Assembly (NCBI RefSeq): GCF_009767585.1
Contig: NZ_WSNW01000001.1
Coordinates: forward strand, 2,812,041 to 2,876,040
Direction of reading: 5' to 3'
DNA length: 64,000 bases
From: Coprobacillus cateniformis
GTDB taxonomy: Bacteria > Bacillota_I > Bacilli_A > Erysipelotrichales > Coprobacillaceae
Under the pieces are notes generated by a model. The model was not told the DNA's origin. It saw nothing but the letters and a program-made list of their open reading frames with translations, and did not search any database. Made by a program: the position numbers and the translations under genes. Below are positions 53,231 to 62,623 of the stretch, one piece after another (the first letter of the stretch is position 1; each line of letters starts with the position of its first letter).

Positions 53231-55600
53231 TCAATGGCTCATTAATGAATATGGAGTTATTTTACGAATGCGTAAAGCAACAAAAATGGAAATAATAAAA
53301 CCAAAGAAAATAATTATAAAGTTTAAAATCAGAAATATGGCTGGTATGATTTCAAAATTAACTTTCATAATGCCAATACTTGAAAATAATAAACTTAAGA
53401 TAGGATTTATTGTATAATAAGCAGTTATAGAACCTAATAACGATCCTATGAGCAGAGCAGGCAATAAACTTAAGGCATTCTGTAAAACCAGTTGAGAAGT
53501 TGTATACCCTAATGCTTTTTGAATTCCCAGATGCTTTTTTCTGCGTGTTAATGAAGTCTTCATAACAAGATATAATGTTAAAGCGATAATAACAGCAGTT
53601 ACAAAAGCAATAACAATGACTAACATACTCACAATTTCACGGTATGTTCCCATCGAAGCTGTAATGGTTTTCATATTATTCACAACACTGATAAATGTAT
53701 CAGGGTATTTATCTTTAATCATCTGAATAAAGTCATCAATATTTATGTTATCATTTAAATAAACATTAAGAGTTGATTGTTGATGATAAGGAGACAATGC
53801 TTGATAAGCATCATTTGTCATTGCGGCATCATGTCCCATAAAGTTAGAACCTTGAATTAAACCTGTAATCAAATACTCTTGCTGGTTGTCACCTTTAATT
53901 AAAGTAATTGTATCACCAATCTGCTTATGAAATGATTGTGATAAGAGTCCTCCAATAGCAACTTCGTTTGTATGTTTTGGGAATCTTCCTTGATAAAGTA
54001 TATCTTGATTATCATAATTGGCATAATCCTCAGTTGCATAACAAATAACAGATGCGCCTTCATCAGTTTTTAAATATTCAATATTATAATCAATAACCTT
54101 TCTTACTTCAGGGAATGTTTCTAATAAAACTTTTGTTTGCATTAAATGGGCAGGATTTTTGATATAAAGTTGTACATCAAAAAGTTCTCCAACAGTATAT
54201 TCTAAAAATTTATCAAATTTAACTGAAATATTATCATACATTGCACTTGCAAACAGAGCGGCAAAGCTAATACTAGCAACAATCATTCCAACAAAAAGAT
54301 TTTGTTTAAAACTTTGAACGAACGTTTTTCCAGCAAGTAAAATATGCAAATTCCCAGGAAAAGAATCAAGTGGGAAAATATTATGTTTGAAGTTATGGGT
54401 TGATAAACCGCTACGTAGTGCTTGAATTGGTTGAAGATGTCTTGCCTTTTGTGCCGAAAAAAGTGCAACACAGATAGTTAAGACAAGTAATAAACTGATA
54501 GTTAATGATGATGAAAATATATCAAATCCTTGATTCCAAATAATTCCTGTTTGAATAGCAAACATTTGCGAAAGAAGAGGTAAGAGTGCATAGGAACAGA
54601 TAATTCCAAGAAATGAACCAATTATCGTTATTATTAAAAATTGAAGAAGAAGTGATTTTACAATATCTTTACCAGTATAACCAATGGCTTTAAGAGCACC
54701 AATATTTTGCATATCTTCTTCAATTGAATGACTGATTCTAAATTTAATGACAATGACTGAGATACTGGCTAATATAAATGCAAATGCAATGATTAATAAT
54801 GATCCAATTGATGATGTGATTGTTCTGGCCATTTTAATTGTATCATAGAAAACACAATCATAGAGTGTAGTTGAGCGATTGACATCAGGAGTATGTTTGG
54901 TTGTATACACTTCAGCTAAAGAAGGGTCAGTGAGTTGAATGTGATACATGTAGGCATCTAAAGTATGAGTAAATGCCTTAGATAATTGTTGGTATTGAGC
55001 ATCTTCTAAAATCAATCCTGTTGTTGTGGAATTAAGGGTTGCTAACATTGTTTCTTCATAGAATCCCGCAACTTGGTATGAAAACTTTTCTTCTTGACCA
55101 TCATTTGAAAATACTCTTAAATGAAATGTATCACCTAATTCATAGTTTCCACCAGTCTTAAAAAGATAAGGTAAATAAATCGGATTATTATAAGATGTCT
55201 TAGATTTCTCTACATAAGAGATTTGACTGATTTGATGCTTTGATTGAGCATTCATAATAGCAAATTGCTTAGTGGTCTCGTCTTGATTATATTGACATTC
55301 ACCAGATAAATACAAAATAGACTGTTTTTCTATTTGAGAAGATAATTTATCAGTATAGAGCTTTTGTTCAAATGAACTGATATATTTGGGGTCTTTTTTT
55401 TGTAGGGCAATAATGACATCAGCACTATTGAGATCTTTTGCTCTTTGATCAAATGACTGATTATAATGAAGACCAACCATTAATCCTAGATTCATTAAAA
55501 TACCAGCAAGAATAATTATCAATAAAAGTGAAAGTGATTGCCCTTTGTTTTTGTGTAAATGGGACTTGGTTAAAAGCCAAATATATGTCATCATTACCAC
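53231..55600 (-). CDS. MacB/FtsX-type ABC transporter permease
   Basis: A 789-residue protein with FtsX-type topology: a first helix (about 15-40), a large extracellular domain, three helices (about 265-390), a further extracellular domain and three C-terminal helices (about 650-780). It overlaps its ATPase gene by 7 bases. Such exporters in Firmicutes often handle antimicrobial peptides or lipids and are controlled by a two-component system next door, as here. The substrate is not evident. Confidence 0.9.
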   Translation of the reverse strand: MVMMTYIWLLTKSHLHKNKGQSLSLLLIIILAGILMNLGLMVGLHYNQSFDQRAKDLNSADVIIALQKKDPKYISSFEQKLYTDKLSSQIEKQSILYLSGECQYNQDETTKQFAIMNAQSKHQISQISYVEKSKTSYNNPIYLPYLFKTGGNYELGDTFHLRVFSNDGQEEKFSYQVAGFYEETMLATLNSTTTGLILEDAQYQQLSKAFTHTLDAYMYHIQLTDPSLAEVYTTKHTPDVNRSTTLYDCVFYDTIKMARTITSSIGSLLIIAFAFILASISVIVIKFRISHSIEEDMQNIGALKAIGYTGKDIVKSLLLQFLIITIIGSFLGIICSYALLPLLSQMFAIQTGIIWNQGFDIFSSSLTISLLLVLTICVALFSAQKARHLQPIQALRSGLSTHNFKHNIFPLDSFPGNLHILLAGKTFVQSFKQNLFVGMIVASISFAALFASAMYDNISVKFDKFLEYTVGELFDVQLYIKNPAHLMQTKVLLETFPEVRKVIDYNIEYLKTDEGASVICYATEDYANYDNQDILYQGRFPKHTNEVAIGGLLSQSFHKQIGDTITLIKGDNQQEYLITGLIQGSNFMGHDAAMTNDAYQALSPYHQQSTLNVYLNDNINIDDFIQMIKDKYPDTFISVVNNMKTITASMGTYREIVSMLVIVIAFVTAVIIALTLYLVMKTSLTRRKKHLGIQKALGYTTSQLVLQNALSLLPALLIGSLLGSITAYYTINPILSLLFSSIGIMKVNFEIIPAIFLILNFIIIFFGFIISIFVALRIRKITPYSLMSH

Positions 55601-56352
55601 CCCATCTCAATCAGAAAGGATGTTAAAAGCTCATGGCGTTTTTGATTATTGGGTTGATATGGTCCTAAATGACATTCTCCACGAATGACACCATCTTGTA
55701 AATAGAGAATCCGATTCCCTCGGCGAGCTGATTGTAAATCATGAGTCACCATAATAATACTTTGACCTAATTGATTGACTTTTGTTAAGGTATTTAAAAC
55801 ATCAGTACTAGAAGCTGAATTTAATTGACCAGTTGGTTCATCAGCGAAAATGATTTCAGGTTGATTAATCAAAGCACGAACTATACCTGCACGTTGTGCT
55901 TCACCACCAGAAAGCTGGGATGAAAACTGTGACCAGCAGCTTTTTGGTAAACCAACTGATTTAAATAATTGGATAGCACGATTTAAAATGTCTTTGCGAT
56001 TATGTGAAAGCAGTAATCCTGCTGCCATAACATTATCCATAACGCTCATTGTATCAAGTAAATAAATTTGTTGAAAAACAAAACCACAATGCTGTCTTCT
56101 AAAAATCGCCAATTGATCATTACTTAAATCAGAAATGATTTTATTTGAAAATTGAATTGTTCCAAGGGTTGGTTTATCCATTCCAGATAAAGCATATAAT
56201 AATGTTGATTTCCCAGCCCCTGAAGGTCCCATAATGACAGTAAAATCCCCTCTATAAATATTTAAATCTAAGTTCTTTAAAATATGTTGTTGATTTCCCT
56301 GACTAGAGAATGTTTTACATAGCTTTTGAGTTGAAAGTATAATTTCATTCAT
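55594..56352 (-). CDS. ABC transporter ATPase (LolD/MacB type)
   Basis: A 252-residue ATPase with Walker A GPSGAGKST near residue 42, Q-loop, signature LSGGEAQRAG, Walker B IIFADEPTG and H-loop MVTHD. The sequence is closest to MacB/LolD/FtsE-type ATPases that pair with FtsX-type permeases. It is encoded directly upstream of its permease and downstream of the kinase and regulator. Confidence 0.95.
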   Translation of the reverse strand: MNEIILSTQKLCKTFSSQGNQQHILKNLDLNIYRGDFTVIMGPSGAGKSTLLYALSGMDKPTLGTIQFSNKIISDLSNDQLAIFRRQHCGFVFQQIYLLDTMSVMDNVMAAGLLLSHNRKDILNRAIQLFKSVGLPKSCWSQFSSQLSGGEAQRAGIVRALINQPEIIFADEPTGQLNSASSTDVLNTLTKVNQLGQSIIMVTHDLQSARRGNRILYLQDGVIRGECHLGPYQPNNQKRHELLTSFLIEMGW

Positions 56353-56440
56353 CTTATATATTCCTTTCTGTCTATTGACATATTCACTCTATCATAGAAA
56401 ATCCTTATTTGTCTTTGTTCAATTCTTAACAGTTTCTTAA

Positions 56441-57718
56441 TTATGATGCTAAAGGTAATGATAAAACTAAAGAGAGACCATGCATTGATTCTACAGCCTT
56501 CATATCACCATGCATTTGTTTCATGAAATAGTGTGAGATATAGAGACCTAAACCACTGCCGCTCTTTTTCTGACTATTACTGCCACGATAAAATTTTTCA
56601 AATAAAAGGGGAAGTTCATCTTTTTTTATTCCTAATCCATTATCAGAAATGAATATAACGAAATGATTTTTTTTAAATTCAAAGGATATATCAATTTGGG
56701 ATGCTTCATATTTATAAGAATTACTTAAGAGATTATCAAAGACCTGCTGTAAACGAATGGCATCATAACTTATTAAACACTCAGGAATAGATTGGATATG
56801 TGTCATATTTTGATAATCAGAATTTTTAATTATTTGATAAATTTCTTGGCTTTGATGAAGAGTAGGGGTAACTTTGAGTTCCTGTAATTCCTCTAAAGAA
56901 GCATGAAATAAATCTGAAATCAATTGATTAATTTGATTCGCTTTATCATGAATAATTTGCAATTGTTGTTTTTCTTTACTACTTGTTGATGTAACACTCA
57001 TGAGTTCGGATACAGCTTGAATAGAAGCAACTGGTGTCTTAATATCATGACTTAGCTTAGCAACCAATTCTTTTTTACTTTGATTTGCTTGTTGTTCATG
57101 CAAACGTGCTATTTTTAATTCTTCACGCATTAAATCAAAACTTTCACTAAAAGCACCAAATATATTTTGACGGTCCATAGTGAGTGGGAAATCTAAATCT
57201 CCATGAGCAACCCGTGATGCAAATTCTTTGAGTTTTTGAAATGGTTGAAAGATAATATACTGGAGATATCTAAAATATCCAAGTACAAGAATAATCTCTA
57301 AAATAGTCATAATTGAAATAATCCAACTTGTTTTTTGTTGGTTTATGAGTGACTGAGAGTTTATAGGATTATGTATAATCAATTGACCAAGATATTGATC
57401 TTGATTTTGAATATTGATAATAGTCTCACGCTGAGCAAGTGAGTGTTGAGAACTGATGAAAAATTCTGCATTAGTTGTATATAAAATCTCTTCTTGTTTA
57501 TTAATAATAGTAAAATCAAGTGTATGATCCTGATCAGGGTTGTTAAAAGATTGTGTCATTGATAATGTTTGCCATTGTTGTAAAGCAGACTGCTTAATAT
57601 CATTGATCAAAACAGTATCTAAGGGTTGATTATCCTGCAAAGAGTAAATTTGAATAAGCAAAAAAGCCTGAAGGCTTATGAAAAAGATGATCATCAATAG
57701 TGTCACTTTCTTTTTCAT
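56441..57718 (-). CDS. Sensor histidine kinase of the exporter operon
   Basis: A 425-residue kinase with two membrane helices (about 5-22 and 130-155) around an extracellular domain, a HAMP segment, the H-box KLSHDIKTPVAS with His224, and a C-terminal ATPase domain (FISDNGLGI, GSGLGLYIS). It overlaps the response regulator gene by 4 bases. It probably senses the exporter's substrate or envelope stress. Confidence 0.94.
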   Translation of the reverse strand: MKKKVTLLMIIFFISLQAFLLIQIYSLQDNQPLDTVLINDIKQSALQQWQTLSMTQSFNNPDQDHTLDFTIINKQEEILYTTNAEFFISSQHSLAQRETIINIQNQDQYLGQLIIHNPINSQSLINQQKTSWIISIMTILEIILVLGYFRYLQYIIFQPFQKLKEFASRVAHGDLDFPLTMDRQNIFGAFSESFDLMREELKIARLHEQQANQSKKELVAKLSHDIKTPVASIQAVSELMSVTSTSSKEKQQLQIIHDKANQINQLISDLFHASLEELQELKVTPTLHQSQEIYQIIKNSDYQNMTHIQSIPECLISYDAIRLQQVFDNLLSNSYKYEASQIDISFEFKKNHFVIFISDNGLGIKKDELPLLFEKFYRGSNSQKKSGSGLGLYISHYFMKQMHGDMKAVESMHGLSLVLSLPLAS

Positions 57719-58395
57719 GATAGCTGCTCCACGAATGTATATCCTACACCCCAGATTGTTTGAATCATGATGGGTGAATCAGGATTTTCTTCGATCTTTT
57801 CTCTTAAATGACGAATATGAACATTTAAAGTTCCATCACTTGTAAAGTGATCCCTCCATACATTATTAAAGATTTCTTCTTTTGTAAGAACTTTATTTCT
57901 ATTTTCAATGAGATAACATAAGAGTCTATATTCCAAAGTTTTTAATTTTATAGGCTGACCATGAATGCTTACTTTTTGAGCAGAGAAATCTATATATAAA
58001 TGCCGATTCTCATAGATATGTGAAGTTTTTGTTCCATAACGGTTCAATGTCACTTTCACTTTTGCAAGTAAAATATGAAGTGAATATGGTTTGCGAATAT
58101 AATCATCTCCACCAATATGGAGAGCTAATAAAATATCATCATCACTTTGTCTAGCACTAATAAAAAGAATAGGAATCTGTGTTGTTTTTCTGAGAGCTTG
58201 ACACAAATCAAAACCGGAAGTCTCACCTAAATTAATATCAAGTAATATTAAATCAACAGTATTATTTTTTAAGAATTCTATACAATCTCTTGCATTAAAG
58301 ACAGCAACAGTTTTTACATCAAACAGATTAAAATATTCAGTTGTACTTTGAGCTAGAGGAACCTCATCATCAACAATTAAACAATCATAATGCAT
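57715..58395 (-). CDS. OmpR-family response regulator of the exporter operon
   Basis: A 226-residue regulator with receiver Asp53 (LLLDINLG) and OmpR-type winged helix (about 128-222, TLNVHIRHLREKI). It heads the four-gene regulator-kinase-ATPase-permease operon, the standard order in Firmicute exporter systems that sense antimicrobial compounds. Confidence 0.94.
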   Translation of the reverse strand: MHYDCLIVDDEVPLAQSTTEYFNLFDVKTVAVFNARDCIEFLKNNTVDLILLDINLGETSGFDLCQALRKTTQIPILFISARQSDDDILLALHIGGDDYIRKPYSLHILLAKVKVTLNRYGTKTSHIYENRHLYIDFSAQKVSIHGQPIKLKTLEYRLLCYLIENRNKVLTKEEIFNNVWRDHFTSDGTLNVHIRHLREKIEENPDSPIMIQTIWGVGYTFVEQLS

Positions 58396-58465
58396 AATTT
58401 CTCATCCTCTCTTTCTTCATCATTGTATCCATTTCATCTTTATCTGTCAATCGACTTAAACGACT

Positions 58466-58498
58466 AATAAAAACAGAGACTCAATTTGAATCTCTGTT
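58466..58498 (-). terminator. Terminator of the SPFH/NfeD operon
   Basis: An 8-bp stem (58472-58479 with 58491-58498); the minus strand has a T-run after the hairpin, 11 bases past the SPFH gene stop. Confidence 0.75.
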
Positions 58499-58508
58499 AA
58501 ACATTCTG

Positions 58509-59426
58509 TTATCCTTTTTTCTTTGGATCTTTAGCAATTTCAGCAATTGATGTAATTGTACTTGCCAATCCTTGAATATCACTAGGAATAATAATCTTTG
58601 TTGCCTCACCTTCAGCAACTTTTTCTAAAGCTTTGAAACCTTCTAATGTGACATAAGCTTGAGCAGGTGCTGCATCATTAATATAAGCAATACCTTTTGC
58701 CTGAGCTTCATAAACAAGTCTTAATGCTTCTGCTTCACCTGTTGCACGAGCAATTTGGGCTTCTTTTTCTGCGTTGGCTTCAAGAATCATAGATTCTTTT
58801 TTACCTTCTGCAGTTAAGATGGCTGCAGTTTTTTTACCTTCTGCCTGTAAGATAGCCTCACGTCTTTCACGTTCAGCACGCATTTGTTTTTCCATTGCTT
58901 CTTGAATATCACGAGGAGGAATAATATTTTTCACTTCCACACGGTGTACTTTAATTCCCCAAGGATCTGTTGCTTCATCAAGAATAGAGCGCATTCTTGA
59001 ATTAATAATATCTCTTGAAGTTAATGTTTCATCTAATTCAAGGTCTCCAATAATATTACGAAGTGTTGTTGCTGTTAAGTTCTCAATAGCATTTAATGGT
59101 CTTACAACTCCATAAGTAAATAATTTTGGATCAGTAATCTGAAAATAAACAACTGTATCAATTTGCATTGTCACGTTATCTTTTGTAATAACAGGTTGTG
59201 GTGCAAAATCAATAACTTGTTCTTTTAATGACACCTTATTAGAAATTCTATCTAATAAAGGAATCAAAATGTGTAAACCAACATTGCATGTACGATTATA
59301 AGCACCAATTCTTTCTACAACGTATGCATAAGATTGAGGAACAATACGAATTGTTCTTGCAATCACAATAATAGCAATAATCACCAAAATAACTATCCAT
59401 AAATAATTTGTAATAAAATCTATCAT
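58509..59426 (-). CDS. SPFH/Band 7 (stomatin-like) membrane protein
   Basis: A 305-residue protein with one N-terminal membrane helix (about 6-26), the SPFH domain (about 30-200, VVERIGAYNRTCNVGLH) and a long coiled coil rich in Ala and Glu (about 195-260). It overlaps its NfeD partner gene by 4 bases. Such pairs organise ordered membrane domains and protein quality control. Confidence 0.94.
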   Translation of the reverse strand: MIDFITNYLWIVILVIIAIIVIARTIRIVPQSYAYVVERIGAYNRTCNVGLHILIPLLDRISNKVSLKEQVIDFAPQPVITKDNVTMQIDTVVYFQITDPKLFTYGVVRPLNAIENLTATTLRNIIGDLELDETLTSRDIINSRMRSILDEATDPWGIKVHRVEVKNIIPPRDIQEAMEKQMRAERERREAILQAEGKKTAAILTAEGKKESMILEANAEKEAQIARATGEAEALRLVYEAQAKGIAYINDAAPAQAYVTLEGFKALEKVAEGEATKIIIPSDIQGLASTITSIAEIAKDPKKKG

Positions 59427-59875
59427 AATCCATCATCTCCCGATTCTCTATTTATTTTTTTAACAATCACATGAGCACCTTCAATAGAAACAATTTCAGC
59501 ATATTCACCTGCTTGAATTGTCATATTGTTTAAACTTGTAGCCATCCATAAAGTCCCCATAACTTTGACTTCGCCTTTATTATCTGCTGTAATTGTTTCT
59601 GTGACTAAACAATGTTTTCCAATAACTCTATCAAGATTTGTTTTAATAGTATTACCACGTAAATATTTTTTAGCCAATGGTCTTGTTACAAAAATACAAA
59701 CAATTGAAATAATTGTAAATAGTACAATTTGTAGCGTTTGATCTAAACCAAAGAACTCGCCAATTAATGCAGCAATGGCACCTAAGCCAAACCAAATACT
59801 CACTAAATCAACTGTAATAGCTTCTACAATAATAGCAATAACTAAGACAATTGTCCATACGAACGTAATTGACAT
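59423..59875 (-). CDS. NfeD-family membrane protein
   Basis: A 150-residue protein with three membrane helices (about 5-25, 28-45, 48-68) and a C-terminal OB-fold domain (about 90-148, VIGKHCLVTETI to GAHVIVKKI). This is the short NfeD form without a ClpP-like protease. It is translationally coupled to the SPFH gene. Confidence 0.92.
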   Translation of the reverse strand: MSITFVWTIVLVIAIIVEAITVDLVSIWFGLGAIAALIGEFFGLDQTLQIVLFTIISIVCIFVTRPLAKKYLRGNTIKTNLDRVIGKHCLVTETITADNKGEVKVMGTLWMATSLNNMTIQAGEYAEIVSIEGAHVIVKKINRESGDDGL

Positions 59876-59887
59876 TGATTTCCCTCC

Positions 59888-60253
59888 TTATAGTTGTACT
59901 ATCATTATAGCATGTACAACATCATATGTGGCTTTGTATTTATAACACTGGTTTTCACTAAAATCGAATTTAAATTCTTGACTTAGGTCATAGACAAACG
60001 ATTTGTTGGAGATTCTACCATAACTCTTTCCTAATGAAATGCGATGGAGTTGACTAGCAGGATAGATATTGTCATCTAATTCTTGCTTGGTCACAGGTTT
60101 AATTCCTATTTGTCTTGTTTTTTTATCTATTCCTAACAAGACATAGTTGACATCTTCAAAATGAGCACATGCTGCTTTATTTAATGTTAAATTTGTTTCA
60201 TATACAGTCACTGTCATTGTTGCAATATCATTTGTAGACCATTCAAAGTTCAT
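59888..60253 (-). CDS. Small beta-rich cytoplasmic protein, unknown
   Basis: A 121-residue protein preceded by GGAGGGCGAGAG and ending 13 bases before the nfeD-like gene, so it heads that operon. It has no signal or membrane segment and shows beta-strand patterns, with one segment LGIDKKTRQIGIKPV resembling an AbrB- or transcription-regulator-like strand pair. No family is assigned. Confidence 0.7.
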   Translation of the reverse strand: MNFEWSTNDIATMTVTVYETNLTLNKAACAHFEDVNYVLLGIDKKTRQIGIKPVTKQELDDNIYPASQLHRISLGKSYGRISNKSFVYDLSQEFKFDFSENQCYKYKATYDVVHAIMIVQL

Positions 60254-60385
60254 TCTCTCGCCCTCCTTAATACCATTATATTATTAAAATTATTTTTTTG
60301 CAACAAAATTAGATAAATTTTATACTTTCATCAGGTATACTTTCAAATAAAGATAGTTTATAATAAAGAAGCAAAGGAGATTATG

Positions 60386-60826
60386 ATGAAGAAAAAGATT
60401 TTACTATTATTATCTGTCTTATTGTTATGGGGTTGTCAATCAACGCCAATACCAACCAAAACTTTAAAACAAAAAACAACGCTTTCTTTCTTCTATGTAG
60501 AAACATGTTCACAATGTAAAGCCTTTAAGAAAGAAGCGATTCCGTATTTAGAAAAAATGTATGGTGATTCATTAGTTATACAACTCTATGATTTAGATGA
60601 TGAAAAAACTGAACCTATTTATGATAAAGTGATAGATTCACTACAGGATTTTGATCAGGAATTTTATAAAAAAGGACCTTTCTATGCTGTTGAAGGTTAT
60701 TTTGCAACTGTAGGATATACATCAGGTGATGAAGAAGAACTTGCTAAAGATATAGAAAAAGCTGTGAATCATGAAGAATTAGGATATGAATTAGAGGCTT
60801 ATCGTTTCTTGTATAAGGAATCTTAA
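60386..60826 (+). CDS. Thioredoxin-fold lipoprotein (first copy)
   Basis: A 146-residue protein; ATG 60386 has AAGGAG 8 bases upstream, and ATG 60383 is an alternative. The lipobox LLWGCQ ends the signal peptide. A thioredoxin-like domain follows with the CxxC motif ETCSQCKAF and a later Pro in KGPFYAVEG. It lies 1 base before a similar lipoprotein gene. Surface-tethered thioredoxin-fold proteins reduce or isomerise disulphides, though function here is inferred. Confidence 0.85.
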   Translation: MKKKILLLLSVLLLWGCQSTPIPTKTLKQKTTLSFFYVETCSQCKAFKKEAIPYLEKMYGDSLVIQLYDLDDEKTEPIYDKVIDSLQDFDQEFYKKGPFYAVEGYFATVGYTSGDEEELAKDIEKAVNHEELGYELEAYRFLYKES

Positions 60827-60827
60827 A

Positions 60828-61250
60828 ATGAAGAAATTATTTTTAGCATTCCTTATTTTATTAACAGGATGTCAAAAGCAACCGCAGTATTATTTATATG
60901 TATATTATTCTCAAACTTGTCCAATGTGTAAATCATTTATTCATGTTGTCATACCACAACTGGAAGAAGAGTATGGTCAAAGTATGAAGATTACTAAAAT
61001 GGATATTGATGAAGATGCATCAGTTGAAGCTTATGCAAAAACCTGTAGTTTATTAAAAGATTACTATGTTGATGAAGATGCTGGAAGCGTTCCGTTTATT
61101 GTTTTAGATGGTTATTTTGCAAAAGTTGGATATGATATAGGAACAGATCAAGAGATGATAGATGCAATTCATCAAGCGATTGCTGGTGAAGAGATCTCAT
61201 CAGAATTAAAAGATGTTTATTATTTTCAAGAAGGAAAGACATTTCATTAA
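60828..61250 (+). CDS. Thioredoxin-fold lipoprotein (second copy)
   Basis: A 140-residue protein with lipobox LLTGCQ and thioredoxin-like domain. Its CxxC motif is QTCPMCKSF, and SVPFIVLDGYFAKVGYDIG supplies the cis-Pro loop, in register with the first copy's GYFATVGYTSG. The two are tandem paralogues. There is no CcdA-type electron donor near them, so the source of electrons is unknown. Confidence 0.87.
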   Translation: MKKLFLAFLILLTGCQKQPQYYLYVYYSQTCPMCKSFIHVVIPQLEEEYGQSMKITKMDIDEDASVEAYAKTCSLLKDYYVDEDAGSVPFIVLDGYFAKVGYDIGTDQEMIDAIHQAIAGEEISSELKDVYYFQEGKTFH

Positions 61251-61264
61251 GGAGGAAATTTAAT

Positions 61265-61966
61265 ATGTCAACACCACACAATCAAGCCCAAATGGGAGAT
61301 ATTGCTAAAACTGTATTAATGCCAGGAGATCCATTGCGTGCAAAATTTCTAGCAGAAACTTATTTGGAAGATGTCAAACAATTTAATACCGTGAGAAATA
61401 TGTTAGGATATACTGGCACATATCAAGGTAAACAAGTTTCTATTATGGGTTCTGGTATGGGACAACCATCAATTGGAATTTATTCACACGAATTATTTAC
61501 ACAATATGGTGTTGAAGCCATTATTCGTATTGGTTCTTGTGGTTCTTTACAAAAAAATGTTCATTTGCGTGATATTATTATTGCCCAAGGAAGTTGTACT
61601 GACAGCAATTTTGCTCATCAATATGAACTACCTGGAACATTTTCAGCAATTAGTTCTTATGACTTGCTTGAACAAGCAGTTGTGAAAGCAAAGGAAAAAG
61701 GCTTAAATTACCATGTTGGAAATGTGATTGCATCTGATATTTTTTATCATGCTGATCAGGGATCAGCACAGAAATGGGCTTCGATGGGGTGCTTAGGAGT
61801 TGAAATGGAATCTTATGCATTGTTTGCGACTGCAGCACATTTGGATAAGAAAGCCCTGACTTTGTTAACTGTTTCTGATTCATTGGTGACACAGGAAGAA
61901 ACAACTGCTGAAGAAAGAGAAAAAACCTTTACAGCCATGATGGAAATTGCATTGGAGATTGCTTAA
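61265..61966 (+). CDS. deoD: Purine nucleoside phosphorylase, DeoD type
   Basis: A 233-residue enzyme that splits purine nucleosides with phosphate. The start HNQAQMGDIAKTVLMPGDPLRA, GSGMGQPS, RIGSCGS and MGCLGVEMESYALF are standard for hexameric DeoD. AAGGAGG precedes the start. It overlaps the HAD gene as TAATG. Confidence 0.97.
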   Translation: MSTPHNQAQMGDIAKTVLMPGDPLRAKFLAETYLEDVKQFNTVRNMLGYTGTYQGKQVSIMGSGMGQPSIGIYSHELFTQYGVEAIIRIGSCGSLQKNVHLRDIIIAQGSCTDSNFAHQYELPGTFSAISSYDLLEQAVVKAKEKGLNYHVGNVIASDIFYHADQGSAQKWASMGCLGVEMESYALFATAAHLDKKALTLLTVSDSLVTQEETTAEEREKTFTAMMEIALEIA

Positions 61967-62583
61967 TGATAAAGAAAGTGGCATTGTTTGATTTTGATAA
62001 TACCGTTGCAAGTGGAAATACGATAACCAGATTGCTTCAGTATGATATACGTAAGCATCCTTGGCATTGTATATTCTTAATTCAAATGGCTTTCTATTAT
62101 GGTTTATATCTTATTCATTTGTCATCATTTGAAAAAGCCAAATCAGCCTTGTTATTTCCTGTTCGTTATATGAGTGATCAGGAATTTGAGGATTTTTATC
62201 ATCAACATGTTGAGATATATTACTATCCACAAGTTGTTGCAGAAATGCAAAGTAAAAAAGATGAGGGTTATGTTGTGATTTTGTGCACTGCTTCTAGTGA
62301 AGTCTATATGAAGTATAATCAACTGCCTATTGATCAGTTGATTGGTACAAGAACAAGACGCATTGGAAATCATGAAACATCTGAAATTATAGGTAAAAAT
62401 TGTAAGGGGAAAGAAAAGATTAATCGGATTAAAGAGTATCTAAAGAATCAGGATATTGAAATTGATTATGAAAATTCATATGGTTATTCTGATTCTAATG
62501 ATGATATTCCTATGTTATCATTAGTCAAACATAAAAAAAGAGTCTTATTAAAGACTGGTGAAATGATAGAATTTAAAGAATAA
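61966..62583 (+). CDS. HAD-IB family phosphatase
   Basis: A 205-residue protein. FDFDNTV is motif I; LCTASSE is motif II; GYSDSNDDIPML is motif IV, with a helical cap between. The SerB/CicA-like HAD-IB group acts on phosphoserine-type or phospholipid head-group substrates. It is coupled to deoD through TAATG, but no shared pathway is obvious. Confidence 0.9.
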   Translation: MIKKVALFDFDNTVASGNTITRLLQYDIRKHPWHCIFLIQMAFYYGLYLIHLSSFEKAKSALLFPVRYMSDQEFEDFYHQHVEIYYYPQVVAEMQSKKDEGYVVILCTASSEVYMKYNQLPIDQLIGTRTRRIGNHETSEIIGKNCKGKEKINRIKEYLKNQDIEIDYENSYGYSDSNDDIPMLSLVKHKKRVLLKTGEMIEFKE

Positions 62584-62601
62584 GACGTTTATCGTCTTTT
62601 T
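62582..62601 (+). terminator. Short rho-independent terminator
   Basis: A 6-bp stem (62582-62587 with 62593-62598) overlapping the stop codon, then TTTT. It ends the deoD-HAD unit, perhaps partially, as a further gene follows in the same direction. Confidence 0.65.
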
Positions 62602-62623
62602 CTTATGGAAAGAGAGAGAAAAG

